A stretch of DNA of 64,000 nt from the NCBI GenBank assembly GCA_013397795.1, contig VZTJ01001645.1:132572-196571 (forward strand). Direction: 5' to 3'. Position 1 is the first letter of the stretch. Every line of letters begins with the position of its first letter. The position numbers were made by a program, and so were the translations under genes. The stretch is from Orthonyx spaldingii (lineage: Eukaryota > Chordata > Aves > Passeriformes > Orthonychidae). Positions 49,801 to 60,725 of this stretch are shown here, piece after piece. A model generated the notes under the pieces. The model saw nothing but the letters and a program-made list of their open reading frames with translations. It searched no databases and had not been told where the DNA came from.

Positions 49801-52800
49801 AATATTTTCTCACTTACTACACCTGCCCCTGAGCTTTCTCGCCAATTACTGCAGTCCTTTCTACAAGCTCTTTCTTCTCCAGAGGGCCTAAAGAATGCAG
49901 AGCTGGGCTGGGCAGAAGTAGGAAAGCTGTATTTCAAGGCTGTATTCTTACTTTCTCACAGAAGTTCACTGGTAGACCCAAGGCAAGCAAATCACACCCC
50001 TTTTCCCCTATCAGTTTTCCCAGTTCCAGAACAGTAGGAACCTCTCTCTTCTGTAAAGCATTCTCAGACCTACGGACAGTAAGTGCAATGTAAGAAGTAG
50101 GTATTATTACAACCTCTCTTCTTCACTACAGGAAATCCCACACAGATCAGACATCTAGAAAATGTGATTATAACTAAAGCTTGTACTGAAATACCTATAT
50201 AAAACAATGCCCTGCAATGAAGAACAAAAAACAGGTTGCTTCTTTTCCTTCTCTTGTTGTTAAATTAATCTGAAACCCAAATCCTAAAAGGAACTATATG
50301 CTTGCCTAGCTTTAATCGGAAGTAATTCCATTGATCTCAATGAGCATACTCCTAAGAGCCCATTAAGACAGAAGAGCTCTTGCTGTTGACTGTAATATCA
50401 GTATGCACAAGAACAAAACACATAGCCAGCTACAAGTATATTCTTTTAATATCCTTATGGACTCAACCCAATAGATGATACCCATCTTCCAGTCCACGAA
50501 AGGTCACTGCATCCCAGATCTCTAACAGGGTGGCCTATTTTGAGAATTCCCCATACAAAAAAACCACTCCTACTACATACTGCAATCACTATAAAGATAC
50601 TGATTACCGTGGCTGATGAAACCCTCTGCCTGCATTGCTAGCATGATAGCAAGTCATAACGCTGAAGGCCTACCTCATATTCTCTTCACAGAAAACAATA
50701 CACACACAGAATTTAGCTTGTCAGACAAGTGCACTTTTTTAGCTTTCTCATCCCCTAGCCAAGAAAAAAAGAAGTCTTCACCCTTCTAAAATAAATTGAG
50801 AGTGATATAAAATTGTTTTTTCATTAATAACTAGATTAACTTAGGAAATAGACAACATTTTGCATCATGTTGTAATCTTAAAAATTATGCTTTATCACCT
50901 TTGTCATTCTATCAGTCTACCACCCAGTAGGGCCTGAAAAATGCAATGGTTGCTTTCCATTTCCTTTTGGAAATCTATCAATGTCATAAATTGCTGGAGA
51001 GCAGGGAAAAACAAGCTTTTGAATGAAGAGTAACAATCAAGGTTACTCCCCTCTAACTTTAGAGCTAAGTATTTTTCATGTTAATGGGCAACACAACACT
51101 CAAGAATCACAAAGGCCAGCTTCTCTCTCATGAAGAGTTAGTCAGCAAGTCAAGTAGTTGTGAAGTGCTACTCCTCTGTTAAAATTGTCCCAAGAAAGCA
51201 AACACCTTTTCTGAGGTATCACCCACTAGAGGGGATATTCGGTACCTTACCTAAAACCCGGAAAAAAGTTAAAAAAAAAAAAAAAAAAAATTAAGAAGGT
51301 TACAGAAAACCGATAAAAGCATATTTCCCACAGTACTGTAATTGCACATTAGGTTCCATGCAAAGTGTTTTAGGAAGAACAATGCTTTATTTGTTCATAA
51401 CTGAACACAATGCAAAAGCAAACCCTACGTCTCCCAGTTCCTAGGCTTAGCCACATCAAACCCTGTGATTTCTGCAGGAAGAGATATAGTTTTATATGCC
51501 AAGAAGACAGCTAAAATTGATTTGACTGTACAGTCAGTCACTCTGAGCATGCCAAAACCTGAACCTTCAAGCATGCCATGGCATACCCAGGTTCACGCTC
51601 AGGGTTAATAAACAAGCAAAAGAACAGCCCACAAAATGATTCCTATTTACAACTGTCTGCCTCTTTACAGATTCACCATCACCAGATTTAATGTTGCATA
51701 AAAGTCTCCAAAAGGACCCTAAAAAACTGTCATCAAGTTAGGTGCAACCCCAAGCAAAGTAGAAGATTCTGCTTGGCTAAAGCCACTCCAACGCTACCTG
51801 TATTTAAAACATGTCTAAAGAAAGATGAACATATATTTCAGCTCCTGCACATGAATGTGCAATGAATACAAAACTTATCAAAAATTATAAACTGACTGAT
51901 GATTGAGTCCACCCAGTGCCGCTAGCTGGAGAAGGGTACAGGATGGGTTGTGCCAGGATAGTAATGGCATCATAGCTTCTACATACTTTGTTAAATCTCA
52001 TCAGTTTGGGACCAGTGAAGCTGCTGGCAATTTCAAAGATCCTCTCCAAAAAACTAGGTAAAAATAACTACAACTGGGTAATAGACTTAAACATCACACC
52101 TGCCTTCTTTATTCCTTACAGTCTGCCTTCAAAGATGTGGAGCTGGAAGGTTTTAGTGAAGCTGACTGCCTGCTCAAAGGAGTATTTTAAATGCACAACT
52201 TACTTAGAATCATCATTGCCATGTAACTGGGATAAAAGAATCCAGCATCATTCTTCTTTCCTCTGCCAAATCAATGTGGACTATATATTTATAACAATTG
52301 TGGCTGAACAAACGGATAATATCCCATCACAGGCAGGATCAGTGCAAGCTCCTAATTTTGAAATAACTAAAACAGCTATTGCAAAGGTTCAAGAGCACAC
52401 AACACTTGGGGCACTGGAAGAGGGAAACATACCTTGTAAAAGAGGCAGAAAAATAACTGGATCATGGAAGGAGAAGATTTCTGGGAATGAATGCTTCCAT
52501 TTGAAACATAACGCAAACATTTCTCTCTTTTGCCCTGATTTTACTAGTTTATACCTACCTCATTTTTTTTCTGCAATATATTGGTGAAGGGATTAACTGT
52601 TGTTAGAGAAGAGCTTTGTTCCCACCTCAAGTTCATGTCCTTAACTGCACCATTCCTTTAAACAGCCAAAGAGGTCACTGAGTTCTGAAAAGAAGAGAGT
52701 GGCTTTACTGAGCTACCACCATTCTGTGCCACCAATAGTAACATAATGCAATTTTAAAATGTAACAGCAACCATGGTCATTACTTTAGTCAGCCTTGCTC

Positions 52801-53511
52801 CTTTTTAAAATGTCTGTCTAAATCCCTTCTTGTCTCATTACCTTCTGTTAACTAAACTCAAGAAAGCACTTTGAGGTTCTGGGAAAGAACTTGACTGTGT
52901 AAGTTTAATATATATTATTTAATCCATCCACATCTCAGGCATGACTGTGGCCCCTCCACAAAATCAGTTTTAAACACAAAATTTCTTTATCATTAGAAAT
53001 GGAAAACACAAGGCACTTTACACTAATATGATAAACACAAACACTACAATTGGGCACCTCTACGTTGTCACTGTTTTATAGATGCCCATCTTAAGCATAA
53101 GATATTAAATCTCTGTTTTTCCTTCCCAGGGTCAGACTTGTGTACATAAAGGCAGAAGTGGAGCCTTAGCAGCTCAGAAAATGTAAATTACAACCGTGTG
53201 CAATAGTCCATCTTCTGAGTCCACTCAGATCTACTGGTTTTGTTTAGGATCAAACTGAGTTGGACAAAGAAGGTAACAGTGTGGCCAAACAATGGCTTGA
53301 GGCAGATTTAGAGATCGCAAGCAATTTGACTACACTTGCTGTAAGACTGGATGGCTTTTCCTCCTGACGGATTTTAGTTCTGCACTCTGGAATAGGAAAG
53401 TTTATTCCAGATAGGTATATAAACAAAAATAAGATCATGCAGGAGCTGGATGTTAAAAATAATAATCACGAGCATGCAGTAAAGGAATTTACTTTGCACT
53501 TCTTTTTGTTA
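46848..53511. other. Gene-free stretch, 46.8-53.5 kb
   Basis: No exon with family signature was found. The longest open frame of the window (51,988-52,587 plus, 199 codons) lies here but shows no domain, low complexity or splice pattern. A 20-base A run occurs at 51,271-51,290. The stretch is probably intron or intergenic. Confidence 0.5.
51271..51290. repeat. Poly(A) run, 20 bases
   Basis: Twenty consecutive A residues. No recognisable processed copy precedes it on the plus strand, so I treat it as a simple repeat rather than a retrocopy tail. Confidence 0.85.
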
Positions 53512-53574
53512 GAACAACAGAATGGTTTGGGTTGAAAGGAACCTTTAAAGACCATCTAGTCCAACCCCTCTGCT
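53512..53574 (-). mobile_element. CR1 3'-end fragment
   Basis: CAGAATGGTTTGGGTTGAAA followed by GGAACCTTTAAAGACCATCT and AGTCCAACCCC is a near-consensus reverse complement of the CR1 3' terminus. Only about 63 bases are recognisable, consistent with extreme 5' truncation. It is less diverged than the piece at 18.6 kb. Confidence 0.9.
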
Positions 53575-54991
53575 GCGAGTGTGATGTTTCCCTTTTTCCA
53601 GTCACTGGGGCCTTCACCTGATTGCCATGGCTTTTCAAATATGATGGAGAGTGACTTGGCAACTGCATCAGTTCTTCCTGTTCATAATGATTCTCTTGAT
53701 GAAAAAGGCCATCTGTCAGTATGAGATGCCATGGGCAAGAGATGAAGAGTTGACATCTCATTTAGAAGTCATTTAACCAAAAGAAACTTGAACTCTGGAG
53801 TTTTCTGCTCCTTCATGCTTCCTTAGGAGTTGATAACTTAAGAGCACCTAGGATAGGAGGACTTTCCCTCCTGTGCTTTAAAGAGAGGAACACTTTGTTT
53901 CTGATATTACAGGCCATTTGATGGTGGGAAGGTCCAGCTAAGCAACAGGGATGGTAACATGCAGCAGACCAGCAGTTGTTTCCAGAAGGTGCTCTCTCTG
54001 CCTGAGTCCATGAACACAAAAAAAAAAAGGGAAAAAAGGTGCCTCATACATCTCCCTGGTGCAAAATCGAGCCTTCTTCAAAGATACCAGGGAATTAAGG
54101 CTGTGTCCTTGAAAGCAGTATCCTTTCTGATGAAGTCTTATCAGAAAAGCTGGGCTCAGAGCAGCCGGAGAATTACATGGCCACATCTCCTGCTTGGAGG
54201 GCAAGAGGAGAAAGGAAGCTGTTATCTACCCTAAAACAAAGGACCAGTTACTTAAAGCCCTGTTTATATTATCATATAATACAGCTATTTTTATGGTTCT
54301 TTTGCTATGTCTTCATTGTATCTCTATTGTGAATATTCCTAGGTCAGGCTGTCACCAGGACCTATTCAAGAAGGACTGGGTTGGAACCACATGGCAGAAT
54401 ACTATTATTTTTAAGCAGTAAGTAAAGTCAGGCAAATGACCTATTTATTTAAAAATTATTTATCCATGAGCTCTCAGCCTTAAGGTCTCATTACAGATGC
54501 CAGGCATATACAAAGAGGAAGTACATCTTAATTTGCAAATATTGGGCTAAATGCATGGGTAGCTATTTCACTTCTCTACACAAGTAAGTAAATGTAATAT
54601 AGACTTTAAAAAGCCAAAAGTCTAAATGAAAAACACATTTCCTCGGGCAAACATTTTCAACAACTGCTGGGATTGATTATCGTGACTTCTGGATGATGAA
54701 CCTGAGACATCTCAGACACTTTCAGACTGTTTCTAACAGATACTGCACTCCAGGACTGCAAATCGAAGTACTCTATACTTACCCAAAAAATGCCTACTTC
54801 TGTCTTACACTGAACAAGAACGAAAACAGACAAACCCCCTGATCACCTCCAATGACAGAAATATACCACTCTGAGGAGGTCGGTAAACCTGCTCTTTCAA
54901 AGGACAAAGGACACTGGTGGGAAGACCCCTCACTCCAGGAGGAATCCTTAGCTTAGTGCGAGGAAAAAGTCTCCCAGGCTTCTTTGAGTTC
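53575..54991. other. Unassigned sequence
   Basis: There is no supported exon or repeat. Overlapping short frames on both strands at 53.9-54.2 kb have no family motif. Confidence 0.45.
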
Positions 54992-55458
54992 TGTTATGCA
55001 AATGTACCACAGTTCTACTTCTCTAGTTGGTTTGTTGTCTTTCCACCTCCTTTTCCCTTCTTCATCCCCAGTTGTTGGAAAGTTCCCCCCACCCTGGTTC
55101 CCCATTAGTTAGTGACCTGTCACTATTCCCCTTGTCTCTCCCGGTTGGTTCCCTTACCCTCGTCCCGCCCCCGAGCCCCCAAGCCATAGGCTTTGCCTGC
55201 CTCCGTTTAAAACTCACTGTTACCCATTATGCTTTGCCTTTTTGTCCCTGGAACCTTTAGTATTAGTTCAATAAACTGCCCACGGAACTTCAAACAAGAA
55301 GCCCTTCTCCTTTTTCCTCGTCAACTTCAGGTAGCCCGTGGCACAAGGCTGCAGCTAACCGGGCGACTCATTATAGAGACGCTTTCAGGGAAGGCAGTGG
55401 TCAGAACATCCATTCCCAGCCGCGGCACCATTCTGGTTTATAGACTCATCAGTTAACA
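54992..55458 (+). mobile_element. Probable solo LTR (TGTTA...TAACA ends)
   Basis: The element begins TGTTATGCAAATG and ends CATCAGTTAACA, a short inverted terminal repeat typical of LTRs. It has a C-rich U3, a TTTAAAA box near 55,207, and AATAAA at 55,270-55,275, then a long GC-richer U5 with CpGs. The flanking bases (GTTC and GTGT) do not form a duplication, so either the site has mutated or my ends are off. The orientation is plus. No internal retroviral sequence is attached. Confidence 0.6.
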
Positions 55459-58042
55459 GTGTATTACCAACAGTACAGAATTCCACTTTATCCATGTTCC
55501 AATTATCTGAGTATCTGAGTTTTTCGCAGATTTTTGCCACTAAAGAATCAAAGCTTTAGAGAAAGACACAAACCAGGCATTAATTTGCCATCTCCATCCA
55601 AATTTTATTAATCTGATTTAATGGCAACAACAAAAACAAAACGAAAAAACCAAACCACAACCCCTCCCACCTCAGTCCTTGATACATTTGTATCCTCTGT
55701 CACCAAGACTAAATACTAAGCACAGAGAGATCTCTACCAACATGTTGATCCCACTTGCAGCTGCACACAATTGTACTATGTCGGAGAAAAATCAGCTAAT
55801 TACTCCGAAGACAAGTACAAGCAAGCCACCGAGGTTTCTATGTTCATCATGAAATAACAGACTAACCAGTCTCTGTTGCTAATGTGTGTCAGAGCATGCA
55901 AAAGACAGTAAATACCAACTAAGGGCTGTTCTCCGCAGCAACAGAAACGGTCACAAAGCTTTATTGCTTCTAGCATAGCAAAGAAACATCCATGACATTT
56001 TAACTAGAATGACTGTGGTCTCAGCTTACCCCCCACATCCTGTATTACTTCTTCCTTTATGTTATTTGGGGATTATTCAATAATCCATGTTCTTTCTGGC
56101 ATCTTTTCTCTCCTCTCATTTGCACAACAGAGGTAATGACTAGATGATTAAAATGCCTTTGTACCTACACATTTCACTAAGAGGGAAAGCTAATAAATGC
56201 AGTAACATTACTCAAGCCATGAGAGCTTCTTGTTTTATTACCCAGTGTTGTGTGGCCTTTAATTTAGCATTTAGGTTAGTTACCATAAAAGGAACATTAG
56301 TTGCTCCAAACAGGCTCCTTTTAACTGGTTAATAAGGCTATGCTGAGAAGATAAAAAAAAAAAAAAAGAAGAAGAAACTTATTTCATGCTAATTGTTCAA
56401 CTCATGTTGTTAAGGTGGTGGGTTGTACTCATCTGGAGGAACAGGATTAGCAAATGCATTTAATTATCTTTCCCAGTCAGGTGTGTTTTCTGCAATGTTT
56501 TCAAAGTAGCACAGTAGATCTCTGTCTGAGTTGCAAGTATTAGTCTAAGGAGCACTTACATTCAGTTACACAAGAAGCCAAAGCTCTTTTTGCTTAGAGA
56601 GTAGAGAGGAAAAAAGTCAAATGCATATTTATCTTTTTATTATAGTTGCATTTGTTTTATGAAGTTTTAAGATGTAAATCCAACACTGTGGCTTTACAGG
56701 CATGAGAACATTTGCCACGGTTCAAGGCCAGCTCCAGAGGCCTTGACACAGCTCCTCAGCAACCTTTGTTCTGCTAAGTTACAACAGGGCATGGATACCT
56801 CCCAAGTGGGTTTTTGTTGATTTTGGGGGTTTTTTTACTATAGGACTAAATTGCAAGAGTGCCTTGGCTTTCAGACTATTTTTCGTTCCTGAGCCCCATT
56901 GCTTCCCCACTCAATGAAGCAACCTTTTTAATGCCTCGCTTAATAAGGTGCGCTATGAGCATAATGTAAATTCTTTTAACACACTGAGCACTACCTGCAA
57001 GTTTCAGAAAGATCTACAGTTGCCTGAAAATTAGAGGTTAAAGTTATCCACATTCCTGCATACGTTGATGTTGCTGTACCGCTGTGTAAAACAGCTTCCT
57101 GAGGGTATTATTCTCCCACTACCACATCCATCCAAACTCTGTTAGTTTCTCCACTTCTTCCCAACTTTTAGTTTTATCTCCTGTTACCTGACTCTGCTTA
57201 GCTAGCCAAGGATGGCAGTGCAGACAGAGCTCCAATGGACCACAGCAGTGGTAATGGCAAACACCCTCTGAAGCTTTCTACAGCAAATCTGCACAACACA
57301 GAAGGCAATACTCTCTCTACAAGATGGATGAAACTGCAGTGACTTTAGAGTCATCATTAAAAAGCAAAAATGCCAAAGTGCATTGCAGTCCTGCATCTTA
57401 CTGAAATCCTGACACCACAGGGTAAGATGGAAAGTGATTACTGTTTTAATTTGAAAACCAGTCAGTTAATTTATCCATTTATCTTCACTTGTTTTGACAA
57501 GGCCAGTTAATTGCTAGTGCAGAGAGCAAAGTGGTCCTGTTCTCATCTGCTGAGCTTAGTTTTCAAAGTCTGTGGACACAGCAGATATTCTTCATGATAA
57601 AAAAACCACAAGTCTGCCCTTTGACATTTAAAATTAAGTCACTTAGAGCTGAATGTGGTGGTTTTTTTGGCTCGTTGGGTTTGGAGGATATTTGGGGGGT
57701 GAGGAGTGGGTGTTGAAACCAGTTAGCACAATTGGGGAAATAACAAGAATACTAAGAATAAGAAGTTGAAAACTACAAAGGTTAAGTCTGCTTTTCATCT
57801 CTACAAAATAAGCACTGCCATTCCTTTAAGGATAGCACAAACCATACTTCATTGACTTAAACTCCAGCTGAACACAAATAGTAACTCTCTTCACTCTCTG
57901 AAGAAACTGAGAAATTTGTATCAGAAAAAAAGTTTCTTAACCACATGGACGTAAACCCAGGAGGAGTCCAGAACCACCAGCACTCCAGAATAAGGGAAGT
58001 TTCCTGATCCAATAGTAAGAAATTCAGAAGTATTTTACTATG
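55459..58042. other. Unassigned sequence between LTRs
   Basis: No exon was recognised. There is an A-rich run at about 56,351-56,365. The minus-strand frame at 57,202-57,396 and the plus-strand frame at 57,531-57,716 have no motif. Confidence 0.45.
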
Positions 58043-58048
58043 GATTAT

Positions 58049-58437
58049 TGTTGCTTTCCTGTTTCCTCAATGGGCTCCTCCAGGCCACCGAGTCCAGCCC
58101 CAGTAGCTCCTGCCTTGGGAGCTCCGATCCCGGGCCGGGCGGTGGCTGCTCCGGGCAGGCAAAGACAGACGTACCAGTTGCGTTTATCAGAGTCCTTTAA
58201 TCTCCCTCATGGAAGGAAAAACCGATAACCAGATGTGTAGTGGACAACGTGACCAGACTGAATCCCGTCCCCTTCTCGCCTCCCTCCTTTATCCCTCTCC
58301 CCCTGGTGGGCAGGGCGAGAGGCCAGCCAATAGACAAATGACGAGCCCGTGACACCTGGCCAGTCCTGGGCGAACAGGGGAGGGATAAGTGGAATGCAGA
58401 GCGGTGAGTGGCCAGGCCAGGCCGGCACACTACCACA
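58049..58437 (-). mobile_element. Solo LTR with perfect 6-bp target duplication (ERVK-like)
   Basis: The 389-base GC-rich element is flanked by GATTAT at 58,043-58,048 and 58,438-58,443. On the minus strand it begins TGTGGTAGTGTG and ends AAGCAACA. Going along that strand there is an ATTGG box (58,331-58,327), a GATAAA TATA-like box (58,293-58,288), and an ATTAAA poly(A) signal (58,201-58,196), so it is in minus orientation. No proviral interior remains. Low divergence at the termini and an exact duplication suggest a fairly recent insertion, though age cannot be computed from one LTR. Confidence 0.93.
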
Positions 58438-58443
58438 GATTAT

Positions 58444-59755
58444 TATAATATTAATAATAATAGATTATTAATTGAATTATTAATAATTATTATCTAAGTG
58501 GCATGCACTGCTTGTGACAGTTTTTAGTAAGACTTTAATTAAGGCTTTCTTATATATGCTGAAAATAATTTAAAATATTAATCCATTGCTCTTTATATTA
58601 TGAAGATCAAACCTCAAGTTGGATTTACATTATTGAAACAGTTTTGTCTTAATTTTCTCATTTATCAACACAAATGACAGAAAGATCTTCAAATACTATG
58701 TTATTGGTTTTTGGCACAGTGTCATTCTGTGTTCACATCTGTAACCAGAGATCCAACAGCTGAAAGATTATTTTATTCCACAAAAATTAATTTGGCAAAT
58801 CAATGCAAGGAGTTGGATAAAAATTATTTCACACAAAATCAGTTCAACAAACTGTTGCCCTAATTAACACTGGTTGTTTGGGGTTTTTTAACAAGTTCCA
58901 ACACAAAAGTTCAGCAGGATGCCAGGAGTTATATAAAGGCTGAGCTTGCCTTTTCACTGTGTGTAGATTGAGCCTTGATGCACCTTCTTTTCTTTTTTTT
59001 CAGCTAGAGATAAGTGATAGCTTTGACTAGAACATAAAGTAATTATTAATAGTGTTAATGCATTATATATATGGAATATGTGCCGTATCTGAGAACAGAA
59101 GAATCGCCTTTCTCCCACCAAAAGCTGTTTGAAATATGGTCCCACCATGTCCCTTTACAAAAGGAAAATATTCTCATTTTCACTTCACACATGGGCAAAC
59201 TGTAGGACAGCCTGCTTAATGGTCTGGTGTTTCAGAAGGGAGCATCAAATAACTACAGTAAACATGGCTTTTCACAGGAGGTGAAGGAAGCTCAGCACTT
59301 CTAAAAGAAGTCCAGTTTGTAGGAAAGGTTTTACATGACTTGTCACGTTCTCACCACGTAGTGACCTGGCCACTCGAAGATGCTACTTGGCTACTTCCAC
59401 ATCATTTACAGGCTAGTACTCTGCTCACTGCAACCTGGATATTGTTCCAAACAAAGGGATTTTCCCTTTTTTCCTTTCTCTCTGTTCCCCCTTCCCCAAG
59501 TGGTGGCCCGTCCCCTCTGGTGTGGAGGGGTGTCTTTGGAGAAGCCAGGACAACGTGACTTGCAGGACTCCCCCAATCCTCCACAACCGAGGGGGAAACG
59601 CCGGTGGCGAGCAAACCTGGGGAGGCGAGGGACAGAAACCGAAAAGCCCTGCTTTCAAATCCTAATTACAGTTAGCAGGGATTAAGTAATAGCCACTAAC
59701 CTCTTCAGCTCACAGAGGAGAAACGTGGTCCTGTTTAATTCTCCTCTGGTCCCTG
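58444..59755. other. Unassigned sequence, AT-rich at its left end
   Basis: Immediately right of the LTR is a 60-base block of TTA/AAT repeats (to about 58,495) that may have been the AT-rich insertion target. The rest is unique sequence. GC content rises from 59.45 kb toward the CpG island. Confidence 0.5.
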
Positions 59756-60010
59756 CAGCGCCTTCTTACACAACGCCCCGCAGCTCCGGCATATCACCGC
59801 CCGCACGCCCTATCGCTGTCGCGGCGGCAACACCCCCTCGGCCGGGAATCCAATAACGCACTGCAGGGGCGGGCTGAAGCTAGAGGCCGCTGGAGCAGGC
59901 GCTGAGGCCGGGAGCTTTCGCCCAGGCAACACCCAGAAAGCTGCACGTGGGTAGCGAGGGGCTGGTACCTCCCCGGGGACCTGGGCAAGACCCCCGGTTA
60001 AGCCCGCGCA
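59756..60010. promoter_or_regulatory. CpG island, candidate BLVRA and/or COA1 promoter
   Basis: I count about 25 CpGs in 255 bases, far above any other stretch in the window. It includes a CCAAT box (about 59,848), a GGGGCGGG Sp1-type box (about 59,865) and a CACGTG E-box (about 59,945). No TATA box is evident, as is usual for housekeeping promoters. The BLVRA first coding exon needs an upstream non-coding exon, and this is the only strong island within 23 kb on that side. In human COA1 lies head-to-head with BLVRA, so the island could serve either or both. No transcribed exon can be proven here. Confidence 0.55.
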
Positions 60011-60399
60011 GTGGTCACTCTGATGTTGTGTTTCCAAATGGATAAACTACATATAAGCTAAACTCCGTTTATATGCTTAATATACCTCAGTAGCTGCAGC
60101 CGTTGAGAAAGAATAGGGAAAAAAGGAATGTAGGGTTATATATTTATTGAAATCAGTCACAACAGAATGCTGAACTAAGACCACAAGGATGCTTGGCAGA
60201 ACACCCAAGATAGAAGGAGGAATAAACAATGGCAGCTCATCAGTCTAAAGTGCCAACTGGGTGAAAGGTGATTTTGGCATGGGGAGAGGGAAAACACTGA
60301 CTGACAGCCCACGGAGTACAGAAACCCACTGACTCAAGAGGAGGAGGAGACTGAGCATGTGGAGTAATTAACATAAGTGATAGAATCACTTAACCACTA
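60011..60399. other. Unassigned sequence right of the CpG island
   Basis: No exon was recognised. TGTGGAGTAATTAAC near 60,359 resembles the TGTGG start of the LTRs at 44.8 and 58.0 kb and may be the 5' end of the LTR-like module that continues after the SINE. Confidence 0.35.
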
Positions 60400-60534
60400 G
60401 AATCACAGAATCTTCTGAGTTAGAAGGGACCCACAAGGATCAAGATGTCCAACTCTGACATGAATGGCCCGTATGGGGATTGAGCCTATGACCTCAGTGT
60501 TATCAGCACTATGCTCTGACCAAACTGAGCTAAG
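60400..60534 (-). mobile_element. tRNA-Ile-derived SINE with CR1 tail (TguSINE1-like)
   Basis: On the minus strand, 60,533 to 60,466 reads like a tRNA-Ile gene. It has TTAGCTCAGTTTGGTCAGAG (A box, with one extra T), GTGCTGATAACAC over the anticodon region, and a B-box-like GGCTCAATCCCC followed by CGGGCC. It then passes into a CR1-type tail containing CCTTGTGGGTCCCTTCTAAC and ends GATTCTGTGATTCT, the octamer-like CR1 terminus. A tRNA-Ile head joined to a CR1 tail is the structure described for TguSINE1, specific to passerines. The B box differs from GGTTCGATCC at several sites, so it is probably transcriptionally dead. Confidence 0.87.
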
Positions 60535-60535
60535 A

Positions 60536-60725
60536 AGATATAATACGAACTAATGACAGAGCTATGCAACTTGTAGCCAATGAATAGTGATACTTTTTTT
60601 TTGCTAAAATGTATAAATAATGTAGTTTTGATAATTAGGGAGCAAGCCTGTTGTGGGTTACTGCCTAGCTCCTTACTTTGCATAAACTAGAATAAAGAAA
60701 TAGAGATTCCTCTCCTCGGTGTTTG
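60536..60725 (+). mobile_element. LTR-like promoter and poly(A) module
   Basis: AGCCAATGAA (60,575), TATAAA (60,612) and AATAAA (60,691) follow one another in the same order as in the 44.8-kb LTR, which also has CCAATGAA boxes. A short U5-like segment follows. The SINE appears to be inserted in or next to its 5' part. I could not fix its termini or a target duplication. Confidence 0.4.

Noticed and set aside
51271..51290. Poly(A) tail of a processed pseudogene
   Set aside because: No recognisable coding or UTR sequence of a known gene precedes it and no flanking duplication was seen.
51988..52587. Longest open frame in the window (199 codons, plus strand)
   Set aside because: It has no recognisable domain, signal peptide or repeat, a composition like translated AT-rich DNA, no CpG or promoter context, and no splice-linked neighbours. 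One such frame is expected by chance in 64 kb of AT-leaning DNA.
60466..60533. A tRNA-Ile gene
   Set aside because: The A box has an extra base, the B box deviates from GGTTCGA, the acceptor-stem 5' strand is lost, and it continues into a CR1 tail; it is the head of a SINE, not a functional tRNA gene.
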